From JAWKWH01 sp963669415 (GTDB taxonomy: Bacteria; Pseudomonadota; Alphaproteobacteria; Rhizobiales; Rhizobiaceae), in the NCBI GenBank assembly GCA_963669415.2, contig CAXXPS010000002.1, positions 186,001-250,000 of the forward strand: 64,000 bases of DNA, read 5' to 3'. A program made the position numbers and the translations under genes. A model generated the notes under the pieces. The model searched no databases. It was given only the letters and a program-made list of their open reading frames with translations, and was not told where the DNA came from. Shown here piece by piece: positions 17,296 through 25,850 of this stretch (its first letter is position 1; the number at the start of each line of letters is the position of its first letter).

Positions 17296-17592
17296 GTCAT
17301 GAACTCATAAACAGGATCAAAATGGTATGAGCAAATTTGGTTGGATATTAGGAGAAAGCTTGCAGGAAACCATCCGGTTTTCAAAAGCTTGCGACGCGAT
17401 AGCCGGGAAAATTTGCCATATCCGTTGGACGCTCGAACCCGCTTCCCAATCCGTCGTCGAAGGCCTCAACCCATTGGCCGGCAGGCAAGCGAAGCGCCGC
17501 CGAGAGGCGGGGCAAGCCCCGCTTTTCCGCCTTCTCCCAGGCCTGCTTTGCGGTTTCGGCGTCATTTTGACCCTGTTTATGAGTTCATGACC
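17295..17592 (+). mobile_element. MITE-like non-autonomous element with 30-bp terminal inverted repeats
   Basis: The left end 17295-17324 (GGTCATGAACTCATAAACAG, continuing to AAAATG) matches the reverse complement of the right end 17563-17592 at 29 of 30 positions. Both ends are flanked by TA (17293-17294 and 17593-17594), as expected for a TA target duplication; CTAG/CTAA flanks would also fit a YTAR-type target. The 298-bp element encodes no transposase; open frames across it have no recognisable product. It is inserted in the stop codon of the lytic transglycosylase gene. The ends resemble IS630- or IS5-type elements; the family is not certain. It occupies most of the 396-bp gap before the next gene. 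Confidence 0.8.
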
Positions 17593-17691
17593 TAACCTGT
17601 GTAAGCCTCTCGATCTTTCATACAGATGCTTTAAATATACTTCGGCATTTATATCGCGCCATTTTTCATTCCATTTGTTGCAGGACTTTCC

Positions 17692-18579
17692 TTGAGCGAC
17701 AGCAAAGAATTCTCCGACTTTTTCTATTCCTCGTCCGACGGACTGCGCCTGCACGCGCGGGTTTATGGTCGAGAGCATCGCGCAAGCGCCCTGCCCATCG
17801 TCTGCCTGCCGGGTCTGACGCGAAATGTTCGCGATTTTCATGAACTGGCGCTCAGCCTGAGCCGTCATGAAACCAATCCGCACATGGTGGTTTCGTTCGA
17901 TTATCGCGGGCGCGGAATGTCCGAGTACGATTCAGACTGGCGTCGCTATGATGTTCTGGTGGAAACTGCCGACACCGTTGCCGGATTGACGGCGCTCGAC
18001 ATCGAACATGCCGGCTTTATCGGTGCATCGAGAGGAGGGCTGATTATCCATCTGCTCGCGGCAATGCGCCCCGGAGCGTTGAAGACTATTGTTCTCAACG
18101 ATGTCGGTCCGGTGGTGAATGGCGAAGGACTGGCGAAAATCCGCACTTACCTTGAGCGATCGCCGAGGCCGAAGGACTGGGCCGAAGCGGTCGAAATCCA
18201 GAAGATGACCCATGAAGACGCCTTTCCCGCCTTGATGGACGAAGATTGGGAGAGGCTGGCGAATGCTATCTACTTGGAAAGAGACGGAAGACTGGTCGCC
18301 GATTTTGACCCGAAACTGGTCAAGACCGTTACTACCGTGGACCTGAGCCAGCCATTGCCGCAGCTGTGGCCGCAATTTATCGGTCTGACTGCGGTGCCGA
18401 TGCTGGTGATTCGAGGCGAAAACTCAAAACTGCTTTCTGAAGAAACGGTAGAGAAGATGAACGCCCTGCATCCGCGCATGAAAGCAGTCACCGTCAAGGG
18501 CCAGGGGCATACACCGCTGTTGGAAACCGGGGAATTGCCGGAAAGGATCGGAGCGTTTCTGGCGAAGGCGGAGCATTAG
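17692..18579 (+). CDS. Alpha/beta-fold hydrolase
   Basis: A 295-residue alpha/beta hydrolase. The oxyanion region is LPGLTRNVRDF, the nucleophile elbow GASRGG places Ser at 113, and the catalytic His lies in GQGHTPLL near residue 272; an Asp in the MLVIRGENS region is replaced by Glu or Asn, so the acid is uncertain. The start TTG at 17692 follows AGGA at a proper distance. It lacks a signal peptide and is probably a cytosolic esterase or lactonase of unknown substrate. A bidirectional terminator follows. Confidence 0.85.
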   Translation: MSDSKEFSDFFYSSSDGLRLHARVYGREHRASALPIVCLPGLTRNVRDFHELALSLSRHETNPHMVVSFDYRGRGMSEYDSDWRRYDVLVETADTVAGLTALDIEHAGFIGASRGGLIIHLLAAMRPGALKTIVLNDVGPVVNGEGLAKIRTYLERSPRPKDWAEAVEIQKMTHEDAFPALMDEDWERLANAIYLERDGRLVADFDPKLVKTVTTVDLSQPLPQLWPQFIGLTAVPMLVIRGENSKLLSEETVEKMNALHPRMKAVTVKGQGHTPLLETGELPERIGAFLAKAEH

Positions 18580-18636
18580 GTCTTGCTGCCAGGTCGAAGA
18601 CGGCAGTTACGCCCATTTCGAATGCCCAAATACACA

Positions 18637-18664
18637 AAACCCGGCGATTGCTCGCCGGGTTTTG
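18637..18664. terminator. Bidirectional intrinsic terminator
   Basis: The sequence AACCCGGCGA-TTGC-TCGCCGGGTT forms a perfect 10-bp stem, with a T run on the plus strand (TTTTGCC) and an A run before it (ACACAAAA) that gives a T run on the minus strand. It lies between the convergent hydrolase and porin genes and can serve both. Confidence 0.85.
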
Positions 18665-18687
18665 CCTTATCAGCTTAAGTCAGCCGA

Positions 18688-19869
18688 TTAGAAGTAGCGG
18701 GTGAAGCGGAGCATACCGGAAACGATACCGTCCGGATCCAAGCCACCGGTAAGAACACCAGCGTCCACATCGTCGTAATGGATTTCGGCGCGAACCTCAA
18801 AGTTCGTGACCGGGAACCATACGATCGACAGTTCAGCACCCCATGCATCATGGTTGGTTGTCGGGAAGCCGGCAACAAACGGATTGTATGCATCATTGAA
18901 GTACTGGAATGCGACAGAAGCGCTCAAAGTGGACGAGAACGCGTGGTTATACGATGCCAGGATCGACCACTCGTAGCCCAATGGAAAGAAGTTGACGCCA
19001 GGTCCACCGGACCACTGGTTCGGACCGTCGTGGTAGAAACCAATGATGCGGAGCGACGAACCAGGTGAATTCGGGACGTTGATCTGAACGCCGATAGAAC
19101 CTGACCAGGAGTCGCCAGCGCCAAACGGATCCGGAAGACCGGTCATCTCTTCATCGTAACCAATCTTGGCCCAGACTGAACCCCAGCCCTGGTTAACGCC
19201 AACCTTGACGACTGCATCCGGGATCCATGCGCCACCGGCCTGTGCATCATGCTCGACCGAAATCGTGCCGAAGAAGCCGTTGCCACCCTGGAAGGTGTAG
19301 GCGATCAGCTCACGCTGCGTGTAGCCGTAGTACATGCCGCCCCAGGAATGTGCACCCCAATTGGAAGCGCCGCCGCCCTGAGTCTGCGACCATGCAGATT
19401 CGGAGTAACCCATGCGCCATCCGCCAAGCTCGATGAAAGCCTGGTCAATGGTCGCCGGTCCGTCGCCAACCGCACTACCGTTGAACGTCGACTGAACGCG
19501 GATGAAGGAACGCAATGTGCCCCATTCCGTGTCCGAACGTGCGTCGAAGTTCACGCGAGCACGAGAAGTCCAGAACCATGAGCTCTGGCCGAGAAGGTTG
19601 GTGCCGCCGTAGTAAGGATTGGTTGTGAACGGATTTGCCGCATTGATTGTGCGGTCGCCACTAGCCTGGATCTGGAACCATACATAGCCTGAAATGCGCA
19701 GGCAGGTTTCAGTACCCGGGATAAAGAAGAAGCCCGCACCGTATGCATCACAGATGCGCACATACTCTACGGGTTCCGGCTCAGCAACGACAACAGCGTC
19801 CGCCGCCTGAGCGCCGGTAGCTGCGACGAGTGCTGCAGCGGAGCCGATAAGTAGGCTCTTGATTTTCAT
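18688..19869 (-). CDS. Omp2-type porin (Porin_2), copy 1
   Basis: A 393-residue outer-membrane porin of the rhizobial/Brucella Omp2b type. The signal peptide KIKSLLIGSAAALVAATGAQA is followed by the hallmark ADAVVVAEPEPVEYVRICDAYG, GFFFIPGTETCLRISGYVWF and ARVNFDARSDTEWGTLR; it ends in Phe (LRFTRYF), as porins do. The ATG at 19869 is preceded by GGAGGTCAGAAA. It forms trimeric beta-barrels for small solutes. The gene is divergent from a second porin with near-identical leader and signal sequence. Expression should be strong, and a terminator follows. Confidence 0.95.
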   Translation of the reverse strand: MKIKSLLIGSAAALVAATGAQAADAVVVAEPEPVEYVRICDAYGAGFFFIPGTETCLRISGYVWFQIQASGDRTINAANPFTTNPYYGGTNLLGQSSWFWTSRARVNFDARSDTEWGTLRSFIRVQSTFNGSAVGDGPATIDQAFIELGGWRMGYSESAWSQTQGGGASNWGAHSWGGMYYGYTQRELIAYTFQGGNGFFGTISVEHDAQAGGAWIPDAVVKVGVNQGWGSVWAKIGYDEEMTGLPDPFGAGDSWSGSIGVQINVPNSPGSSLRIIGFYHDGPNQWSGGPGVNFFPLGYEWSILASYNHAFSSTLSASVAFQYFNDAYNPFVAGFPTTNHDAWGAELSIVWFPVTNFEVRAEIHYDDVDAGVLTGGLDPDGIVSGMLRFTRYF

Positions 19870-20545
19870 TTTCTGACCTCCAGTCAAAGTTAAAAACGGG
19901 TCTGGGTCTTTTTTGCTGAAGGACAGCTTTCCCTGCCCCATCCCCAATTTGCGAAAAAGACACACTCAACGTGTCCCTTCTTCGAGCATGACAATACTGA
20001 TGACCCTTTGGCGTTCAACAAAGATCGACCGGCAATCTGCCTTGTGCATGATCGATGCAGTGTTGCTGTTGCACAAATGACACGATTTTCGGGGTACAGG
20101 AAAGCATCTGTTTACCATGACGCCCTGTTAAACCACTGAATCCGGGCGAATCGGTTCTTTTTCGTTCTTCTGCACCCGGCCCGCCGGCAACCGCGCCGGT
20201 GGCCGGCCAATTGCCCTTCTTCAGCCCGATTCTCACCGGGGCGGTCTGAAAGAGAGCAGCGCGTCGTCGCACCGGATACGGTTCGAATTCGGATCACCGG
20301 TGTTTTGCGGGCTGATCTGCCGGACCAATATCTGCAGACAAGCGCTCCTGATCCGGCAAAGGATTGCCTGTGGCAGGTTCTCAATCGCACCAGTTTCTGT
20401 CCTGCAAGCCATTCCGGGCAAGCATTTGCCGCGAACCGAAATCACGGGTCCCGCCCGGCAAAGCGCCGGAATTGCGGGGTTGCCAGATCCGGCGGGAATT
20501 CCTTCAGCCTCACAACCTCCTGCGATTCTGACTGGAGGTCAGAAA
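19870..20545. other. Intergenic region between divergent porin genes
   Basis: This 676-bp region separates the two porin starts. Each side ends in the same GACTGGAGGTCAGAAA ribosome-binding context, so it is bounded by inverted copies. It must hold both promoters, but I cannot fix -35/-10 pairs with confidence. The T-rich run with purine-rich leader near 19890-19920 may be part of a long 5' untranslated region. A TACGGTTCGAATTC stretch near 20277 looks like a tRNA T-loop but has no pairing stem. No gene is supported here. Confidence 0.5.
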
Positions 20546-21790
20546 ATGAAAATCAAGAGCCTACTTATCGGCTCCGCTGCAGCTCTCGTCGCAGCTACCG
20601 GCGCCCAGGCTGCCGACGCTGTCGTCGTCGCCGAGCCGGAACCGGTGGAATATGTGCGCGTGTGTGATGCCTACGGTGTGGGCTTCTTATACATTCCGGG
20701 TACCGAAACCTGCCTGCGTGTTTCCGGTTATGTCTGGTTTCAGGTTGCTGCTGGTAACTACCGCGCCTATACAGAGGTGGGTACCAATGGTGATACCACC
20801 GGCTACTATGACTCAACCACTGATGATGCGTGGGCGCCAACTACCCGCGCTCGCGTGAATTTTGACGCTCGTTCGGACACCGAGTGGGGCACACTTCGCG
20901 GCTTCATCCGTATCCAAGGAACCTGGAACGGTAGTGCTGATGGTGACGGTCCGGCTTCGTTTGACCAGGCTTTCATCGAGCTCGGTGGCTGGCGCTTGGG
21001 TTACTCCGAGTCAGCTTGGGCGCAGACCCAGGGTGGTGGAGCCTCAAACTGGGGATCACATTCCTGGGGCGGCATGTATTATGGCTACCAGCAGCGCCAT
21101 TTGCTTGCTTACACTTTCCAGGGCGGCAACGGCTTCTTCGGTACGATTTCGCTGGAAGACGATGCAGCTGCAGGAGATGGATATGTTCCAGATGTGGTTG
21201 CCAAAGTCGGTGTCAATCAAGGCTGGGGTTCCGCTTGGGTGAAAATTGGTTGGGATGAGAGCTTTGAAGGTTCTTCTCATCCTGATGAATTCGGGGGACT
21301 GTTAGGCACTGGCTCGAACAGTGGCGGTCTTGGCGTTGGTGTCGGATTGCAGATCAACATTCCAAATTCACCTGGTTCAAGCCTTCGCTTGCTTGGCTTT
21401 TATGCGGACGGCGCACACGCGTTTAACGCAGGTGCACCTTCTGCGATCATCGACCTCGGTGGCGGTGTTACTGTTGATGAGTTTGCGTTCTACGGCGGAG
21501 GGGAGTACTCGATCCTGGCATCTTACAAACATGCATTCTCGTCAACCTTGAATGCTTCGATCGCAGTTCAGTACTTTAACGATCTTTACTGGACTGGCAC
21601 AGATGTCTCCACAGGTCTGGACGCTTGGGGTGGTGAATTGTCTGTCGTATGGTACCCGGTAACGAATTTCGAAGTTCGCGCCGAATTGCACTATGATGAC
21701 ATTATCGACAGTCATCCGACGACCTTTGCAGTTAGTGGCGATCCCGACGCAACCACTTCCGGTATCCTCCGCTTCACCCGCTACTTCTAA
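20546..21790 (+). CDS. Omp2-type porin (Porin_2), copy 2
   Basis: A 414-residue Porin_2 protein whose first 30 residues are identical to copy 1 (KIKSLLIGSAAALVAATGAQ...). The barrel motifs FDARSDTEWGTLRGFIRIQGTW, GWRLGYSESAW and HSWGGMYYGYQQR are conserved, and it ends LRFTRYF. The two copies differ mainly in the external loops, for example the inserted loop after residue 55 (RAYTEVGTNGDTTGYYD) and near residue 250 (GGLLGTGSNSGG). I start at ATG 20546 with GGAGG upstream; the frame is open further upstream, but the signal peptide decides. Differences in loops suggest different pore selectivity. A terminator follows. Confidence 0.95.
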   Translation: MKIKSLLIGSAAALVAATGAQAADAVVVAEPEPVEYVRVCDAYGVGFLYIPGTETCLRVSGYVWFQVAAGNYRAYTEVGTNGDTTGYYDSTTDDAWAPTTRARVNFDARSDTEWGTLRGFIRIQGTWNGSADGDGPASFDQAFIELGGWRLGYSESAWAQTQGGGASNWGSHSWGGMYYGYQQRHLLAYTFQGGNGFFGTISLEDDAAAGDGYVPDVVAKVGVNQGWGSAWVKIGWDESFEGSSHPDEFGGLLGTGSNSGGLGVGVGLQINIPNSPGSSLRLLGFYADGAHAFNAGAPSAIIDLGGGVTVDEFAFYGGGEYSILASYKHAFSSTLNASIAVQYFNDLYWTGTDVSTGLDAWGGELSVVWYPVTNFEVRAELHYDDIIDSHPTTFAVSGDPDATTSGILRFTRYF

Positions 21791-21817
21791 GCGACTGGAT
21801 GCTTAGCTGATCAAACC

Positions 21818-21853
21818 AAGGCCCGGCGACAATAGAAGCGCCGGGCCTTTTCA
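21818..21853 (+). terminator. Intrinsic terminator after porin copy 2
   Basis: AAGGCCCGGCG, a 12-base loop beginning ACAATAG, and CGCCGGGCCTTTTC form an 11-bp GC-rich stem followed by TTTT. It lies 28 bp after the porin stop. Confidence 0.88.
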
Positions 21854-22051
21854 TCTCAATCCGGGGCAGAAACAAAAACGTTCGCGTTGCAAGCTATGCA
21901 CAGGCAGATTCGAACGGGACATGATCGGAAAGGACGGAGAAAACGGGGGGCTGATCCGAATGGCGGGCAGGTTCTGATGAGGAGCCAGACGCCGGGAAGC
22001 CGACAATGACTGACTGGACCGGGAAACAAACACGGTTGCAAGGAGGCGTGG

Positions 22052-23014
22052 ATGCAGGATATACCGCAATCCACATCGGCTCCGGGGGGCAGCCTCATGA
22101 ACAAACCGGTTATGCACAGTCCGGTCCTGCAATATTTGTCGACTTCGAGCGAATACCGGATCGATTCGTCCGCGAATCCTTCCGTTCGTGTCGTATCGGA
22201 GCACAGCCTGTCGGAATTGACGGCACGCTACATAGACGTGTTGTGGGAAGAAGGAACGCACAAATACAATGTTCGTTCCTTCCTTGGAGAACTGAATGAG
22301 ATACTGCTCGGAGCAAAATTCTCCACCTTTTCCGATGACCTGATCGACCGCCTGATCGGCGCCCTTCGCGAACGCGGCAACTCAAATGCGACCATCAACC
22401 GAAAGATGGCCGCGCTGAGCAAATTGTTGCGGAAGGCAGAGAAGATGGGAGATATTCACAGCCTGCCGGAGTTTCGGCGTCAGCGGGAAAAGGCGGGCCG
22501 AATCCGGTTTCTCGATGCGCGAGAGGAAGCCCGTTTGTTTGCGGCTGTCCGCGACCGGTCCGACGATGCCTGGCGGCTTTCGATCTTTCTGGTGGATACC
22601 GGCTGCCGGCTCGGCGAGGCGCTGGGCCTGATGTGGCAGGATATCACCGATGACCGCGCCACGTTCTGGATCACCAAATCGGGCCGCAGCCGCACGGTGC
22701 CGCTGACGGAGCGAGCGCAAGCGGCAATCCGGGTTGAGCGAGGCCGGAAGGAGGGACCTTTTTCGCATATGACCCAGCCGGGTTTTCGCGCCGTGTGGAA
22801 CGACGCCAAGGCTGAGGTTGGTCTTGCGGCCGACCCGCAGGTGGTTCCGCACATTTTGCGCCATACCTGCGCCTCACGGCTGGTTCGCGGTGGTATCGAC
22901 ATCAGGCGGGTACAAATGTGGCTCGGCCACCAGACGCTTTCAATGACCATGCGCTACGCCCATCTTGCAACCAACGATCTTGATCCCTGCGTCAAGGTGC
23001 TGGAGCAAAACTGA
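22052..23014 (+). CDS. Tyrosine-type site-specific integrase/recombinase
   Basis: A 320-residue tyrosine recombinase. All catalytic residues are visible: R186 (GCRLGEALGL), K209 (TKSGRSRTVPL), H267 and R270 (HILRHTCASRL), H293 (WLGHQ) and Y302 (RYAHLA). The N-terminal core-binding domain spans about 50-130. The ATG at 22052 has an excellent AGGAGG five bases upstream. No excisionase, phage genes, tRNA or att-like direct repeats are seen around it, so it seems a solitary or remnant integrase; a XerC-like housekeeping recombinase is less likely because the sequence is shorter at the N terminus and more phage-like. Confidence 0.9.
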   Translation: MQDIPQSTSAPGGSLMNKPVMHSPVLQYLSTSSEYRIDSSANPSVRVVSEHSLSELTARYIDVLWEEGTHKYNVRSFLGELNEILLGAKFSTFSDDLIDRLIGALRERGNSNATINRKMAALSKLLRKAEKMGDIHSLPEFRRQREKAGRIRFLDAREEARLFAAVRDRSDDAWRLSIFLVDTGCRLGEALGLMWQDITDDRATFWITKSGRSRTVPLTERAQAAIRVERGRKEGPFSHMTQPGFRAVWNDAKAEVGLAADPQVVPHILRHTCASRLVRGGIDIRRVQMWLGHQTLSMTMRYAHLATNDLDPCVKVLEQN

Positions 23015-23135
23015 CTGGCGGGTGATGGCAGAAGATGTCGGCCGGGGTCAGCGGCGCGCGATATCTGGGATAGGTTTTCACTTCCTGTGCAAACGGGTAA
23101 GGGATTGGGCAGCTCACATCCTTTGGGAAAACGCC

Positions 23136-24239
23136 ATGCCCGACCGACCATCGCTGACGCCCCTGGTAATCGCTTTGCCTGAAACCGTGCCCTTCGTTGG
23201 GCCTGAAACGCAGGAGCGTGCGCGCGGCGCACCCTTTCGCGCCCGGATCGGCGCCAATGAAAACGGTTTTGGCCCGTCACCCAATGTCGTGGCTGCGATG
23301 GCCGACGTAGCCGCGGACATGTGGATGTATTGCGATCCGGAAAATTTCGATCTGAAAGCGGCGCTGGCTACCTATCACGGCGTAAAACCCGAGAACATTG
23401 CTGTCGGTGAAGGTATTGATGGTCTGCTCGGATTGACGGTACGCCAATATGTCGAGCCAGGTGCGCCGGTTGTCAGTTCGCTCGGCGCCTACCCTACATT
23501 CAACTATCATGTGGCCGGATTTGGCGGCCGGCTGGTGACGGCCCCTTATGTCCAAGACCGCGAAGACCCGAATGCCCTTCTGGATGCGGTTCGGCGTGAA
23601 AACCCGCCCCTGGTCTATTTTGCCAATCCGGACAATCCGATGGGCACATGGTGGAACGCAGATGAAGTAGGCGCCTTCATCGAGGCGCTACCGGAGACCA
23701 CCATGCTGGTGCTTGATGAAGCCTATGGCGAATTTGCGCCGGAAGGCACCATGCCGCCACTCGATGTATCGCGCCCGAATGTGCTTCGTTTCCGCACGTT
23801 TTCAAAGGCTTACGGGCTTGCGGGGCTCAGATGCGGCTACTGTATTGGCGAGCCTTCGGTAATCCGCGCCTTTGACCGGGTGCGCAATCATTTCGGCATG
23901 ACGCGCATGACACAGGCAGCATGCCTGGCTGCCCTGGCCGATCAGGATCATCTGCGTCAGACCATCGCCAATGTCGCTGCCTGCCGTGAGCGCATCGCAG
24001 CGATGGCCGCCGAACACGGCCTGTCCTCGCTACCGTCGGCAACCAACTTCGTTGCCATCGACTGCGGCGGCGATGGCGAGCGTGCACAAAATGTCATGAA
24101 CGCGCTGATTGAGGACGGAATATTTGTACGCAAGCCTTTCGCGCCGGGTCTCGACCGATGTATCCGCGTCAGCTGCGGTCCGGAAGTCGACATGGCGGCT
24201 TTTGGGGAAACCCTGGGCCGCGTACTGAGTACAATTTAG
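23136..24239 (+). CDS. PLP-dependent aminotransferase (HisC-like, class I/II)
   Basis: A 367-residue fold-type I aminotransferase. Expected residues are visible: N164-P165 (FANPDNPMG), D194 (LVLDEAYGEF), the Schiff-base K224 (TFSKAYGLAG) and R232, with GEGIDGLLGL binding the cofactor phosphate. It is close to histidinol-phosphate aminotransferases in sequence type, but the context is catabolic: an NAD-dependent dehydrogenase and an oxygenase pair follow. The ATG at 23136 is preferred because upstream sequence overlaps the integrase gene and lacks similarity. Either histidine biosynthesis or transamination of another amino compound is possible. Confidence 0.85.
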   Translation: MPDRPSLTPLVIALPETVPFVGPETQERARGAPFRARIGANENGFGPSPNVVAAMADVAADMWMYCDPENFDLKAALATYHGVKPENIAVGEGIDGLLGLTVRQYVEPGAPVVSSLGAYPTFNYHVAGFGGRLVTAPYVQDREDPNALLDAVRRENPPLVYFANPDNPMGTWWNADEVGAFIEALPETTMLVLDEAYGEFAPEGTMPPLDVSRPNVLRFRTFSKAYGLAGLRCGYCIGEPSVIRAFDRVRNHFGMTRMTQAACLAALADQDHLRQTIANVAACRERIAAMAAEHGLSSLPSATNFVAIDCGGDGERAQNVMNALIEDGIFVRKPFAPGLDRCIRVSCGPEVDMAAFGETLGRVLSTI

Positions 24240-24335
24240 GCCAAACATGCAGCCTTCGCATTTCAGGGCCGGGCCACTGGTTTACAATCATGCGCCGGCA
24301 GGTCTGGCCAGAATCAAAACGGGAGAACAGGAAAA

Positions 24336-25241
24336 ATGAACAAACCTGTCATCGGCTTCATCGGTGTCGGCCTCATGGGCCACGGCATGGCCAAGAATAT
24401 CGTCGAGAAAGGGTACGAACTCATCGTCATGGCGCACCGAAACCGCCAACCGGTGGAGGACCTCATTTCACGCGGCGCGCGCGAGGCGGCTTCGCCCCGG
24501 GAAATGGCGGCCGACTGCGATATCATTCACATATGCGTTTCGGGCAGCCAGCAGGTGGAATCCATCATTTGCGGAGCAGACGGTATCATGGCGTCTGGAA
24601 AGGCCGGCCTGATCGTCATTGATTGCTCGACTTCCGACCCCGTCAGCACCCTCCAATTGACAGATGAATTGCAGCAGCAGGGCATGGCGATGGTGGATGC
24701 GCCGCTGTCGCGAACGCCGAAAGAGGCGGAAGCGGGAACACTCGACGCCATGGTCGGCGCCGATCCCGCTATCTTCGAAAAAGTCCGTCCGGTTATTGAA
24801 TGCTGGGCCGGTGTCATCGTGCATCTGGGACCCGTTGGCCTTGGCCACAAGATGAAATTGATCAACAATTTCATTGCGATGGGCTATGCTGCGCTCTACG
24901 CGGAGGCGCTGGCGATCGCGCGCAAAACCGGGTTAACCCCCGAACAGGTTAATTCCGTCATCGCGCCGGGAAGGCTGTCGAACGGGTTTTTCGAGACCTT
25001 CATGAAATGGACGCTGGAGCGGGACGACAACGCCCACCGCTTCACCATCACCAATGCCCACAAGGACATGCGCTACATGTCCAACCTGGCCAATGCGGCG
25101 GGCGCTGTGAACCCGATGCAATCGGCAATCAGAAACGCCTTTGCCGCGATGGAGGCTGCAGGCGGCGGCGATAAATATGTGCCGATGCTGGCCGATTTCA
25201 TTGCCGAGGCCAACGGCGTAGACCTGTCCGGGAACCGGTGA
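24336..25241 (+). CDS. NAD(P)-dependent oxidoreductase, 3-hydroxyisobutyrate dehydrogenase family
   Basis: A 301-residue beta-hydroxyacid dehydrogenase. The N-terminal GFIGVGLMGHGMAKNI is the cofactor-binding motif, DAPLSRTPKEAEAGTL corresponds to the conserved substrate-binding segment (usually DAPVSGG), and GLGHKMKLINNF carries the catalytic lysine. It reduces or oxidises short beta-hydroxy acids such as 3-hydroxyisobutyrate, tartronate semialdehyde or sulfolactaldehyde-type substrates. SRT in place of SGG is atypical for the classical enzyme. The stop codon abuts that of the convergent HD protein with no gap. The ATG follows GGGAGAACAGGAAAA. Confidence 0.88.
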   Translation: MNKPVIGFIGVGLMGHGMAKNIVEKGYELIVMAHRNRQPVEDLISRGAREAASPREMAADCDIIHICVSGSQQVESIICGADGIMASGKAGLIVIDCSTSDPVSTLQLTDELQQQGMAMVDAPLSRTPKEAEAGTLDAMVGADPAIFEKVRPVIECWAGVIVHLGPVGLGHKMKLINNFIAMGYAALYAEALAIARKTGLTPEQVNSVIAPGRLSNGFFETFMKWTLERDDNAHRFTITNAHKDMRYMSNLANAAGAVNPMQSAIRNAFAAMEAAGGGDKYVPMLADFIAEANGVDLSGNR

Positions 25242-25850
25242 CTAAAGCCCTCTCACCTCACCTTCCCTGATCACTTCCGGATCCCAGGCTTTGCGGTCGA
25301 AAACCTCACGCACCATGGGTTCGAAGTGTTCAAGCGGCTTCATCGGATAGTCTGGATCAAATGAAGCCTGGTCCCAGCGTTCACAGAAGGCCGCGCAAGT
25401 GTCGAAACAGGGGTGATCCTTGAACCGGTCGCGCGCGTTGGGGTCCCAATTATAATGGTGTGCATAGTAGAGCATCTGGAATATGCCGTGATGCTCAACC
25501 GTCCAGGCGACTTCCCAGCGTACAAATGGACGAATGACTTCGGCTGAAAACCGGTCATGGTTCTGGGGCGCCAGCCCATCGCCTATATCATGCAGGAGTG
25601 CGCCGACAATCCAGTCAACGTCCTGCCCTTCTGCTTCCGCGCGAGTGGCAGACTGCAGCCCGTGTTCCAGCCTGGTGATGCGGTATCCCTCAAGTGTCGC
25701 CTGACCCTGACGCCGCAACTCATCGAGAATCCGGTCTGCCGTCATCGCATGATACGGTTTTTCCAGCTCGTGCAGCAGTTCGTACTCTTCCCTGGTCCCG
25801 TCCTTCATCTGCGTGAAAGATACAGTCGGCATTTCCGGTTTGACATTCAT
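25242..25850 (-). CDS. PhnZ-like HD-domain mixed-valent di-iron oxygenase candidate
   Basis: A 202-residue HD protein. Aligning by eye to PhnZ, all six iron ligands can be matched: H63 (RLEHGLQSA), H87-D88 (ALLHDIGD), H98 (NHDRF), H120 or H121 (EHHGIF) and D160 (ERWDQASF). PhnZ uses such a site to cleave the C-P bond of 2-amino-1-hydroxyethylphosphonate with O2. The Tyr24 and Glu27 of PhnZ that read the substrate amine correspond here to L53 and Y56, so the substrate is probably different. The start overlaps the stop of a PhyH-type Fe/2OG oxygenase gene by ATGA, repeating the PhnY-PhnZ gene order. Annotation as an ordinary phosphohydrolase is the alternative. Confidence 0.75.
   Translation of the reverse strand: MNVKPEMPTVSFTQMKDGTREEYELLHELEKPYHAMTADRILDELRRQGQATLEGYRITRLEHGLQSATRAEAEGQDVDWIVGALLHDIGDGLAPQNHDRFSAEVIRPFVRWEVAWTVEHHGIFQMLYYAHHYNWDPNARDRFKDHPCFDTCAAFCERWDQASFDPDYPMKPLEHFEPMVREVFDRKAWDPEVIREGEVRGL

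Noticed and set aside
17327..17595. Open frames inside the MITE-like element
   Set aside because: They end within the inverted repeat and show no transposase motif; they are read-through of the element ends.
20270..20300. Stretch resembling a tRNA T-arm (GGTTCGAATTC)
   Set aside because: The flanking 5-base arms do not pair and no acceptor, D or anticodon stem is found.
22021..23135. Attachment site or tRNA near the integrase
   Set aside because: No direct repeat of useful length and no tRNA-like fold could be seen on either side.
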